Positions 33,451 through 45,200 of a stretch of 64,000 nucleotides of DNA are shown here, piece after piece. The notes beneath the pieces were generated by a model. It saw nothing but the letters and a program-made list of their open reading frames with translations. It was not told the origin of the DNA and ran no database searches. Both the position numbers and the translations under genes were made by a program. The stretch is from positions 1,860,001 to 1,924,000 of the forward strand of contig JAGTJL010000016.1 in assembly GCA_020746875.1 (NCBI GenBank), given 5' to 3'. Within the stretch, counting starts at the first letter, position 1. Every line of letters starts with the position of its first letter. This DNA comes from Rhexocercosporidium sp. MPI-PUGE-AT-0058. Lineage: Eukaryota; Ascomycota; Leotiomycetes; Helotiales.

Positions 33451-35833
33451 ATGGAAGGGGTCCAAGGGATTGGTACGGGTGCTACGAGTGGTGGGGCTTC
33501 CAGCCCTACTACCAGCATTCGTCCAGGTACGGGGGGCAGTTACAAGAGGAAGAGGAGTGGCATTGAATTCGAGAGTAGTCCTGGCAGTGGTGGAGAGGAC
33601 AATGAGGAAGAGGCAGAGAGACGAAGACAGCCGGGTGTGAAGAGGGCTTGCAACGAATGTCGACAGCAGAAAGTGAGTCATGATACTATTGTGAGAGGTA
33701 AATAGAAGGAAAGAGACAACCAAATGCGACTTGACAACTAGACTGGACGAAATTGACTGGAAGACAACTGCTAATCTTTTTTGATCCTACAGTTGCGCTG
33801 TGATGTCGTCCAAGACCCCTTCACTGTCTGCTCGCGCTGCAATCGATTGAAGCTCGAGTGCAAGATTGAGTCGAACTTCAAGCGCGTGGGCAAGAGAAGC
33901 AAGCATGCCGAGATGGAGAAGCAGATTGAACGCCTGAGACGGAGCCTACACCGCGCACAAGCACAAGGATATATGGTTGACGATGAGGAGGACATGGAAT
34001 CACCGCTTGCCAACGGCTCGTATGCTCGTAATAACCAATCTTTCATGGGCTCCGAAGAGGCTGTCTCGTCACTCCTGCACCTGAAGCAGGGCGGATCATA
34101 CCAATTGCCACGGATTGTTCATGAAATTGAGAATGTTGGATTGACGGAGGTGGCCATAAATGATCTCTTCAACGACTTCTGGATGTGCTATCACCCATAT
34201 CTCCCATTCTTGAACCCTCATCAATCCCCAGATCAGTACTATGCACAACATCCTTTGCTCTTCTGGGCTATTGTTGCTGTTGCTGCGCGAAGATATACAG
34301 CTGATCCTGGCTTGTTGACTTCGGTATCTGGACCTTTGTCGAGACTTCTCTGGCAAACGGTTGGAGAGGTTCCAAATAACCACTATGTTGTAAAGGCATT
34401 GTGCTTGATCTGTACTTGGCCTTTGCCCACAAGCACCACTTCCACGGATCCTACGCACATTCTCTGCGGTGTCATGATGAAGACCGCCACTGGCATTGGA
34501 CTTCACCGACCCAATCATACTCAAGACTTCTCCCGTGTCTCGGTTGACTTGAACAGAGAGCAATTGCATGACCGAGTGACCACTTGGGCGGTCTGCAATA
34601 TTGTAGCGCAAAGTGTAGGAACCGGCTATGGTCAACCAGCCTCCACTCTATATGATTGGACACTTGCCGTCAGACCAGGAGAAGATGGACCGTTCACGTT
34701 ATCTCCAGAACTCGAGGCTCGGCTTCAAATCGAGCGTTTCTGCGACAAAGTTTCAAAGGAGATGTACAGTAATGCAAGCGATCCTCGAGGTGTTGCCGGT
34801 GACGAGCTGAGAGCGATGTTGACTCGAGTCTACAAACGGGAATTCAGTGAGCTTCGAGTCTCGATTCTCTCGAGGGCCGACCTTTCACCGGTCGTTCAAC
34901 TCCACCTCAAAGCTGCCGGTCTTCATCTTCGGCTATCGGCGTTTTTTGACTCGAGTTCCACTCCGGGATACCTTAGTGATCTGATGGGATTATGGCTAGC
35001 AACTGTTGAGTTCCTAGACTATGTCCTTGAGCTTGACGCGCCTACAGTTGAGAATCCTCGAGGAAGCATCCTTCGATATACGACGAACTATATCCTGCAG
35101 ATGATAGATGCTGCTTGCTTCACCCTTCTCAAGTTGCTCGGTTCGTTCTTCTCGGCTTCCATCGACTTTGATAGAGGTCGCCTCCTATTTCATCGCACAA
35201 TACAAGTCATTCGAAGCATGAGCGTCATCAACAATGATCTCCCATGGAGACTTGCCGAACTCATGGTCCAGATGTGGAATGGTGCCCGAGTCGAGCAGCG
35301 CAGTCAACAACAAATGTCCAGCAATGGTAATGGTCACGAGTCGAGAGCTTCCGTCGATGACAGTCTCCAACTGAAAGTCCGTTGCCGCATGAGCATGTCA
35401 CTAATGTTCGATTCCATCTGGCGATGGCGTGAGGAATTCCAAGCCCAAGGGCGCGGTAATCTCGAAGGTCCGTTATTCTCCTTTCCTTCATCCCTCCACG
35501 GTGCGCAACTCACTTGAAACTAACACCCTTCTCATAGCAGCCATGAAGAATCCCACTAATCCAGATAGCGCAGCAGAATCCTCTGCTTCCTCTACACATA
35601 TGGACTCTACACTCATGCCTCCCTCTCACCAGTTGCAAACACAGCTTCTTAATGCTGCGGGCTCTGTCACGCCTAGCTCGCATGGCTTGCCTTCTGGTAT
35701 GATGAGTGGTGTTGGGTACGGGGAGAGCAACTATGAGGTGTTTGATCCCCTGAACTGGATGTTAGATGGCCTGGTTGATTTCCCGTACTCATATGCGGCC
35801 GTCCAAGGCTTGGAGCAGAATGGGATGGGTTGA
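33451..35833 (+). CDS. Zn2Cys6 transcription factor, Leu3-like
   Basis: Nuclear regulator. Exons are 33451-33672, 33793-35467 and 35538-35833 (introns 120 and 70 bp), giving 730 aa. The zinc cluster spans about residues 65-95 (ACNECRQQKLRCD, then CSRCNRLKLEC). It is interrupted by intron 1 directly after QQK, as in related genes. The linker FKRVGKRSKHAEMEKQIERLRRSL follows and would form the dimerising coiled coil. The ECRQQK...F+R..KR pattern resembles Leu3-type clusters. The middle (about 140-560) has the fungal-TF helical domain, with HPYLPFL and an IGLHRPN motif. The C-terminus is Ser/Gln-rich and ends with an aromatic/acidic segment, a likely activation region. I start at MEGVQGIG. The target pathway cannot be told from sequence. 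Confidence 0.88.
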
Positions 35834-36181
35834 TATTCTCGTACCAACTCAACGACACACTTCGACGCCCCATGCGGTGTGCATCAAATCTCGCATTTAC
35901 CTAACTCGCTGCGTTCGGCTACCGACTTGCTCATCTCTTGGCCTTGCCGCAATTCACGCACTATTCACTTCTCTAGTCCTTATTTCTTTTGGGGTGGGCC
36001 CTAGGCGTTCAAATGAATTTCCGATCACGGCTGCACGAAATTTGTTCATTGGAGTCCATTCAATCGGTCGCGCGACTTTGCATTGCACGAGCACATAGGC
36101 GTCATTCTTGTGTTCTGGTTTTCCGTTATTTGTTCCCCTCGATTTTTTCTATATTATTCCCAAAAATGGAATGTTGGATGC

Positions 36182-36203
36182 ATTGATTGATTGATTGATT
36201 GAT
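36182..36203. repeat. ATTG microsatellite
   Basis: About five tandem copies of the tetramer ATTG/GATT, followed by degenerate GATG copies, in the spacer downstream of the Leu3-like gene. Confidence 0.8.
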
Positions 36204-39200
36204 GGATGAATTATTGTGGTTTGTGGATATGTGGATATGAATGACACGGATGGATTGATGGGTATGAGGACGTAATGGATACGAAAATGAAATTGTGATG
36301 GAATGGGGCGAGATGGGATCGATGAGCATTGCTGTGGCGTAGAGGAAGTTCGCAGAAGAGGAGAGAAGAATGAATGAGAGAGTAAGAGGATGGACGACTG
36401 GATGGATACAATACATGCAATGCAAGAAGATGGATAGCAGGTCATATTGCTTAGCTTAGTCTAATATGGCACAGCTCTTGGATCGTATCCTGGCTCGAGC
36501 TCAGATAATGTAGCTAGAGAAAGAGCTAGCTAGCCTAGGAAATAAATAAATCGCTGGATATTCGCTTGATACCACTATTCTTGAGATCTCTTGAGCTTGG
36601 GACCGTGTTGGCAGTTGTTTACATCGTATAGAGAAGAAGAAGAAAAAGAGAGACCTTGGTGTGATGATGTCTTGAGATGTAGAAGGGCGGTTGAGGAAGC
36701 TAGGAAGGGAGGAAAGGTTGGAGGATTGGCTTGTGTCTTGTACGTTTGAGTGTGCGTGTGCGTGTGCGTATACGTGAATTTGGGGGTAGATCAGAAATGC
36801 TGATGTAAGTGACGAGAGACACATGGTCACTCACTGAATGACAAAATGTAATCTTATTTTCTATTCTCGGATGCTTGCTTTCGCTGCGATGAAATGACAG
36901 ATATAGGTTTTGTTTTAGCTTGATTGTAATGCAGCCTTGTGCAATGCAATGCAATGCGATTTGGTTCGTGATGATAGGGCTGTGTGCGTGTATTGTTCGG
37001 CTGACGAGGTATGGGATGGAGGGAAGGATGTGGCTGGAGTAGGAGTAGGCGGAGTGATGTCTTACATATTGAGGCGTCTGAGAGGAGCTGGATTTACGGG
37101 AGAGGTGAGATGATTTGTATATATAACAGAACGCCCATTCTCTCGATTTGACCCGTCGCTGGCTTCTTGCAAAAGCAGAGTAGAAGAGGGAACGAGGAGT
37201 TCTGGTGATGGTGATGATGCTCGAGGAAAGTTGAGTTCAACCCACACGTAGGTATTTCCGGGAGTGAAGAAATTCATGAAATGGGACTAATGAGAGGGGT
37301 TTATAGGTGCTTCATCTTTGCTTAGCTTGTCTGTGAGAGGAATTTAGACTAGGAGAGTGAGTGGAGGATGAGACGTGGTGGGTCCTGAGAGCGAGCTCCT
37401 TGCTAGCTCGGGCACTAATTTAGCGCTTTGGGATGTGTATTTCCACGACGATGCTCTTGACATCTTTTCGAGACAAAATGGAGGACAACACCAAAGTAAA
37501 ACACACGCGATGCTGGAGAATGCTTGTGATTGTGGGACATCATATGTGTGGTAGGTCTGATGTGGAAATGAGAGTCGAAGAGAGATTAAGTGGGGTAGGG
37601 GTGGTCAAAAGGAGGGTTGCGATGGTTCAGAGGTATGGAGATCGAGGAACATGAAAGTTGAGAATAGTAGATTGGAGGTACATGGGTCTACTGTCTTCCT
37701 GAGCTGTTAACACCGCATTGCTGAATTGAATATAGACAGACAAGAGAAGGCAGACAAGGAAAGTGAGTACATCCTCCCTTCGACGCGACGCACTTACTAA
37801 CCATTTGCGAATTCAAGTGCCGGTAATGGTCCTGTTAATACTACACGGACTGAAACTCTCCTAACACGCGTGAAAAACACCAGATTGAGCTCACCGGCTA
37901 TCATCATGTCTCCGTGCAATCACGAGCCAAATTGGGCCACTAACTAGGCAAAGGGATGGAACTTTCCCATCTGGGATGCATGTACGCCTCTGAACGCGTG
38001 GTCAACAGCACCGCATTGAATCTTAAGGTGCTACTCATCCGAAAGTTTATATGGTGGGCAGCAACAGATGTGCTTCTCAAAGGAGGTATGTTGATGGCCG
38101 AGTCAGATTCTCGCCGCAACGCCAGATACAATTGAAGGCTGCGATGGACTGTGCTCCAGCCATGGCTATAGCCTCTGACATCTCGACCCGTTCAGAGACT
38201 ATGGCTGACGGAATAATGTTTCGGATAGTTGAGGACTGCAGCAAGTTTGATTTGTTTCTCCCCCAGTATGGAGGCAGTCGCCATACTGCATTTCTGTTTT
38301 TGGACGATTCGAGTATTTGGTGAGCTGGCAGGACGACTTTTCTGCAACCCATACCAGCCCAGCTTTGTTTATCGGGCCGTATCACTTCCACTCGCTCCGA
38401 AAGAAGCTGTTGATACCAGTGCGGGGTCGAAGTGGAGCGAGTGGCCACCAAGTAGGTCTCGTCGAGATTGCTGGCACTTTGAGCTTCCGCTCTAGATCCT
38501 TGCTCTTTTTCCTCACCTCTCTTTGCTGATAGCAAGCTTGCTCGATAGTTTTGCTTTGAGGGTCGAGTCTTCCTTTGATTGTAGTAATCTAGTTGATCGA
38601 AGTTATGGCAAGCTCGTCATTCCTTCCCAACCAATCTTCGATGCAGTGAGGTAAAAAACTGGTCGAGTCTTGTAATGTCGTCACAATACTCTCTTATATG
38701 ATGCTTGTTGAACCCCCAAGTCCACGCGACGCGCCATTATCTTCCAATATTGCAATCTCGGCCCAAAGCGTGGTCGGTGAGAGGTGGTCGTCGAGATGGC
38801 CTTGTTATGATTGTGGTCCTGCTGGCGGCCCGGCAGTACGTGTGTACCTGCTGACCATGGCATATCGCATCGTATATGTATCGCTGCTGCTCAGACGGAA
38901 ATCTCTTGATATGTTGATCCAGAACTTCCTTGATGTTCATTCTCCCGAATTGATTCTTGTTGTGTTGTTCATTGGCCTTCGGATTCCAGGCCTTGAACTG
39001 GCATCTTCATCGCGACGGGGTGTTTCCAATCGTTTCGATGGCTTGCAGATGCCGTTCTGTCTCAGGGGATAACTAAGGACCTGATAGAATATTGTGGTGG
39101 CTTGGTCCGATCCGTTGCTACCAGTGCTTCGAGCACGAGGTTTTCAGTCTCAACAAATGTCTCTCGACCACATTTCCAGCAGGAGCTGCGCATGCAGGAT

Positions 39201-41418
39201 GACCATTGCCCTCCTAAGAATATTTTCCAATAGTATCTCCAACTCAAAGGTAGCACGCGTTCATGGGTGTGTGTATGATGCTGAGTTGACGTCGCCGCCA
39301 GGCATTCCTCCAGAGGACTTGACGAATTATCGCAATCGAAGACCAAGTTATGCATAGTTTCACCCCCACGAGAGAAGAGAAGAGACCGTTTGTTTGCTCG
39401 GGTAGTGTGATTCGTGGCTCTAGTACGCGCTCGCGCGTTAATTGTTGTGTTGACATTGGCGCCACTGTAGGGGGTTTGACGTCAAACTGTCGCCAGCGGG
39501 TAATATCGAGTATAGGAGGTCGTAATGCGCCTTGAAGCTCATGGGATTCTTTCAACAACATCATGATATTTTCAAGGACGACATTCTGGCCAAATCGAAG
39601 CTTGTTGCTGCGTTTGAGGTGGTTGGGGTTGAGTTGAGTGTGCGACGCCAAGGAGCAAGTCTGGAGAAATGTCAAAGTGGGAGACTTCGAAACCCCCATT
39701 TCCTGCCAGAAAAGGACAGAGAACCCGGAGAATCTTTGCGCTGGTCGTGTAGTTCCAGGTTCGTTTCTCTCACGTCCCGTTCTTCTCCAAATACTGATTT
39801 CCCTGCACGTTCGAGCCGTTCCACAGAATGGAAATGTTGCGCCACGGAGCTACAACCATTCATTCTCCAAGTCCTGACGAAACTGACTAGGTTCTCATTT
39901 CAAGGCCCCTACTGTGATGAGTTTTCTCTCGTGCTTTGTTAAGCGCCGATGTCTTTCTTGATGCCCCACAACATTGTTGGAATCTGCCTGATGACTTGAG
40001 GCCAGGTACTGGTCAACACTCGCAGTCGCAGATGTGGGTCAGAGTCACTGGCCAGCGTCATGGTCTCGTGTGCCTCTTATTGATCATGGATGCACGAGGA
40101 TATGGACACAGAAGCACAGTTCACCTTTCAGGGATATTCATCACTACCTCGCTCATGGGATGCAGCGTCGTGGTTTCAAGTTTCCAGATTTGCAGGCAAG
40201 CGAGAACCTGCTGGAAATAGTTGAGAAATAGACAACGAAGCCTGTGCGACCCGAGAACCAGACCCTCGTCTTCTATGCTGGGTCTAGGGTTGGGTCTCGA
40301 GGTAGATGTGTGCCGATCCTCCCAGGCGCCCTTCCTTTTTCCATAGATACCTGCTGAGCTTCAAGAGGTTCGGAAAAGATTCTCATTGGATCTTTTGCAA
40401 CGACATGGCGACATCTTTAGGAAAGACGAGTCATCCACCGACCAGGATTAGCCTACGACAAGAGGGAATTTGAAATTTCGGAGGATTGGAAATGGCCATG
40501 CTGTTTCTCCACGGTCGACCATAGCTCTCCATTGATCTTCTTATCAAAATGGTCCATCTCAACCAACAGACAAAGCTGCTAGAATCCCCGCGGTGGCGGA
40601 GCAAGTTCAGCTAGCAGCCATCGGTGATTCGACCGAGTGTCCTCGATTTGTCGCCAATTGTCAGCCAGATCTCGGATGTCCCGTTCGCTCCTTGATTCAG
40701 TAAGTCCGGCGTCCAATGAAGGCCTGTTACCTGAAAATTGCCAGACAAGGAGCGGGACGATATGTCCATTGCTTCCTGATTGGCGATGCGGATCTGTAAT
40801 TAAGTTCAGAGACGGGCCACAATCGGCATATTTGCTTCATTAGTGGCCGTTGATGGTCTCGATCAACGGCGGCCAGCTGCGGAATGTATGCACCATTGGG
40901 CTGGCAAGTTCAAACGTGGGTGAGTGTAACCCTCTCCGGTTGCTGTCTTCCGTACATGTTCTTGAGGGACAAGCCATGCGCATGAAAAGATCAGGTGGCA
41001 GTGAGTGACGGAAGCCTAGTGACGGTGCGCAACTATTCCGTCCGAGTATCGTTAACCGAATCACCACTTTTCGAGATCAAGGTCCGCATCAAATCTCCCG
41101 TTCGCAAGCAGGCCCCAGTCGCTATCACTTCAGATGAAAATGTCAGTCCAGATATGATATGCGATTGCCGCCTTGTTGCAACAAAAGAAGATCGGCGTCA
41201 AGGAGCGCTTCTCTGTTGTTGTCTATCCCCCACACACACAGCACGGTTCAAATGTTGCGCCTCGAGATAGCTGTCAGCTTGGGGGCGGCATGGGCATGAC
41301 ACCGCATTTTGGCAGTGTCCCTTGGTCGTTTCGCTTTTTGAAACCGGAGCGATCCCCCATCAAGATGCAAAGTCGTTGACGGGCTTCCTCGTTCCAAGGA
41401 CGTCTGGGAGGAAGCGCT

Positions 41419-41694
41419 GTGCATGCAGCAACCGGCTTTCAGAAGCTGCTCCGATGGTTCATGCAGTACACATCACAGATACCTGAGCATGACCTGACCA
41501 GGCCCCGCAAAAGAAAGGCAATGAAAGATAGTTTTGGTGCTTTTTGGCGAACCCTCAGGGGTAAGCGAGAAAGTGAGCCTGAACTTCCTGATGAAGATGG
41601 GGAGGGGGTAGGGGAAGGGGAAGGGGAAGGGTTCGTCGGATATGAGATAGAGACGTGGGACATGAGTCTCGGCTGGGGACCGATAGTACCATGA
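41419..41694 (+). CDS. Possible small acidic protein, 91 aa
   Basis: This single frame starts ATG and encodes a basic first half (RPRKRKAMKDS, RTLRGKRES) and an acidic Glu/Gly repeat made by GGGGAA tandem DNA. It ends in an aromatic tail (YEIETWDMSLGWGP). The repeat explains part of the open length, so support is weak. No family is recognised. Confidence 0.22.
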   Translation: MHAATGFQKLLRWFMQYTSQIPEHDLTRPRKRKAMKDSFGAFWRTLRGKRESEPELPDEDGEGVGEGEGEGFVGYEIETWDMSLGWGPIVP

Positions 41695-43392
41695 TATCAA
41701 GGTACCGGCATTTGAATGTGGTATCGTCAGTTCAGAACAGGTGACTGGCGAGTCATCGCAGACGAGCTGTCGATGTTGTTGTTCAGCTGGCGCTTGAAAT
41801 ACCTCCAGTGCTGCACGTCCGGCCCAAAGCGGTCGATACCCCTTGAGATATAACAGCATCCCGCTGGAAGAGGAAAATCGGAATCTATTCTCGCGTCAAA
41901 AACGCAGATGCAAGATGCCTGCAGGCTAATTGTGGGGTGCTGGCTGTGTTGACTGCGACTAATTGTCCGCGAGGGTTTTGCTATGCCGCGCACGCACAGG
42001 AAATCACACTAAAGGCGCGCGGTTACGCGACACCTCGTCTGCGTTCCGTCCATACAGCACCCTGCAACGTTCGACCACAACATTCTGATTCGCTGCGGCT
42101 GCTGTGATCCCTACTAGCTGGTCCCGGCACTCTGGCTCAACCAGACTGTCGGGATTCTTGGCAGTCAATCGACCAAATCACGTTACGAGCTAGAGCACCA
42201 GCACAGGGGGCGGAGTGCGGCCGAAACGCGAGTAGATGGGGCACACACACGCTGCCAGTCGCCATACGCTTTACGCGGACTAGCTACATGGGGCAGGAGG
42301 TAGAGGGAGAGGGGAGGGGAGAGAGGAGAGAGGACGAGAGGGGGACTTGGCGAGGTGGTAGGTGGGAGGGATCGAGGTGGATAGATCCTAGGTAGGCGGG
42401 CTACGACTCTGATCAGGGCAGGAGTCAGGCAGGCAATGCTTTGCTTCGTTACTCGTATCTCAATCCATACACCAACCCCCTTTCCATTGCTCCTGTTTCC
42501 TTACCTCTGGTCTCGTCTGGTCTCGGCTCCCCTCTCTCCTCCTTTCACTTACCGACTGATGACTGACCTTGGACCCCAGTAACGGGGCTGATCGGCTCCA
42601 AGAAAGGGGCAACGGAGGGGCCGAAGCACAGTAGACTGCGACGAAGACAGGCACACTCGAGCACTGAAAAGTCGCATATCTTAGATTAATTGTTTACTTG
42701 ATCCTTCAGTCACGGCGTGGCCCCCTTTTCTTCCTTCTCACTTCTGTTTTGCGATCGCTGCCAACTTGCCACCCGGCCAAAACCTCGAAGTCGAGGCTTG
42801 CCCGAGATCTCTGTTCTGATCACCGAATCACAACCCTCAGATATATGCGGCAGTCCAGCCGTCGGTCCGGCTCGACCCTTGCTTGCGGTCGTCTATACCT
42901 GGCGATGCCCTGGCTTTACCCTCCGCTACGCTGTCATTCCGACCAACAGACACGCGCCTGCAGCGCATACTCACAGCAGAAACCAGATCATCCATATATG
43001 GTCCCGCACAGCTAGACTGTGTTCGCGAGCTACTGTTAGGCGGCCATGGTGTAGACAGTCTGGACTTGGAAGTGCCGTGCATCGTCCATAATCCGCTCCC
43101 CTAGTCCACTGGGCGGCTACCTTGCATTTCCCACAATTGACGCACCACTTTTTGCTACTACCACCCAGGCGACCAGTTTGGCGACCAGACAGGCCTCATG
43201 CCTGCTGTGCCTCCCCTTCGACCTGGGTAAACTTATAGGCCTTTACCGGCCAAACTGCAGCTCAAACGACATTGCCCTAGCAGCGAGGCTCTCTCCTGAC
43301 ACATCCTTGGACTTCATAGTCGCCAGGCAGACTCCCGGTTCAATCTCTATATAATTTTATCGTTGCAGCTTTGTGGCTTGATCTTGATTTCA

Positions 43393-43459
43393 GTAAGAGC
43401 TCCTATCTCCCGTGCAAATTGATGTCTTGATTTGTGCATCTCTTAACTTCTCTGAACAG
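43393..43459 (+). other. Putative 5' UTR intron of the Myb-like gene
   Basis: GTAAGA donor, CTTAAC branch-like site and GAACAG acceptor define a 67-bp candidate intron, 47 bp before the start codon at 43506. It contains no part of the protein. Confidence 0.4.
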
Positions 43460-43505
43460 TTACATCCTTCCAGTTGCAATTCGAAATTATCGACTGCCTC
43501 TCAAA

Positions 43506-45200
43506 ATGCCAGAAGTCAAGCAAGAGTATCGTCAAGATGACAGCATATATGTCGTTAATCATTTGGGACGAACACAAGCCGAAGATCTCGCTCCATATAG
43601 CGCACAGAGTGGTGTACGTCTTACCAACGTCGTTAAATTCAGCGATACATATCTAACTCCCTTACTCAGGTATCCTCCTTCAATCTTCCACTTCATTACG
43701 GGTCCACCCTCGTTACTCCCGTCTCCATGACAAGTTCTCCTGGTCTCACCACCAAATCCGTTCCCTCAATGAATAGCGAACCGGACATCAAGTTATCACC
43801 AGGTCCACTCTCGCCAACTTACGGACTTTACAGCCCAGACAGCGATTTCTACCCCAGATACAATCCTCCGATGAAGCATAAGGACTCATCCGGAGTTCTA
43901 CATATCTCCACAGCTGATAACTTCTTCCCTCCTGGCTCTCCATTTGCTTGCTCGTCGCCTTATTACGGCCCTTTCGGTGTCTCTGCACCACCACAATCCA
44001 GCAAAACATCAGACTCCTCTCCAGGCTTCCGTCACAGCCCGAACATGCAGTCTGCAAGTGGTTACAGTAGCAATGACTACCACTCCAGGAACCAAACTCC
44101 AGCTCTCAGCGCAAGTAGCTACAAGAGTAGTAGCCAAACTCCCATTCGCATCGCACCAAGTCCTTCAAGTGCTCCGATCCTCCTCGCGCCAAATCCATCT
44201 ATCTTGAGGCCCGCAACGGCAAATTACGAGTCTGGAGATCGGCGACAAGGTCCGGCGCCTTCGAACCAGTTTTCTCGACCATTTCACAAGACCAATCAAG
44301 ACAGAAACTCCCCCGGTAGTCAATACAACGCATCAAAGGTGCAGAAGCCCAGCAAGAAGAGAAGGAGTTACCCAGCAGGCTTCTACGAGAAGCTCATGGC
44401 TTCTTGTGAGATCCAAGAGGTAACTGCGGAAGAGAAAGTACTGCTACAATTAGTTATTCGTGATGACCTCCCATGGAAGGACGTCATGGAGAGATACAAT
44501 GCGGCTTTCCCAGCAAAGCAGAAGCAGCAAGCAGCTTTGCAGATGAAGAAGTTGAGACTCATAGAGAAGCTTCAACCTTGGACCGAAGTGGAGGTGAGAA
44601 AGGTGTTTAGCACTAGTTCTTTCTTATCTAAAGCAAAGACAGAACTAACATATCATACAGAAGAAGGCGCTCACATTGTCTGTTGGGGCAAACAAAGGGA
44701 AATGGAATCTCGTTGCCAAAAGTATGCCCAAGTTTGGTGCCAAAGAGAAATGGTCTTCCGAAGCATGTCAAAAGCAGTGGGAGGATATGCAAGGCAAAGA
44801 AAGCCTGTCTCAGTTTGAGATGGCTCAGATGGGGGACTATAGGCGCCACCGAACATCGTCTTCTGACATCACTCAACTGTCAGTAGATGAGCAATCGTGG
44901 TCTGACGAAGCGAACAGTGTCAGCCATAGCCCTTTTAGAGATGATCCGGGACACTTGGTCTCAGCTCTGTCGACGGCAACCATGGACGATACACGCAGCA
45001 GGAGAGTAAGCGATACAGGTTTACACATGCAAATCCAACAACAACATCTTCACCACATCCAGCAACAAATGGTGTATAGTCAGCAAAATCAGCAGTCATA
45101 TCAACCACGCCAACAGCAGCAACGACAGTATAGCCAACCCCATAACCAACATCATCAAGCTCTACAGCCACGGAACAACAATTGGAATTCGGGGGCTTAA
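43506..45200 (+). CDS. Regulator with two Myb/SANT-like repeats
   Basis: Probable nuclear DNA-binding protein of unknown role. Exons are 43506-43613, 43670-44593 and 44661-45200 (introns 56 and 67 bp, both phase 0), giving 523 aa. Residues 1-250 are Ser/Pro-rich and disordered. A basic KKRRSYP segment leads into a first helical repeat (about 285-338, with VLLQLVIRDDLPWKDVMERY and RLIEKL). A second, clearer Myb/SANT repeat follows (about 340-390, PWTEVEKKALTLSV, GKWNLVAK, CQKQWEDM). Intron 2 cuts the second repeat right after WTEVE. The last 120 residues include long Gln/His-rich runs. It has the largest upstream spacer in the window (7.7 kb) and a putative leader intron, a pattern often seen with developmental regulators (inference). 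Confidence 0.82.

Larger units (their letters stand above)
35834..43505. other. 7.7-kb gene-poor spacer
   Basis: No gene model I could build closes convincingly. Contents noted: an ATTG tetramer run (36182-36203), poly-purine AG runs around 36350-36380 and 42300-42352, GGGGAA repeats near 41600-41630, and overlapping open frames on both strands between 38.0 and 40.3 kb. A possible small acidic ORF lies at 41419-41694. The last 1.5 kb is pyrimidine-rich and probably the leader of the Myb-like gene. I saw no tRNA-like element by eye. Confidence 0.45.

Noticed and set aside
33065..33640. 191-codon frame overlapping the start of the Leu3-like gene
   Set aside because: It conflicts with the spliced zinc-cluster frame, which has strong family support; at most it is an upstream ORF.
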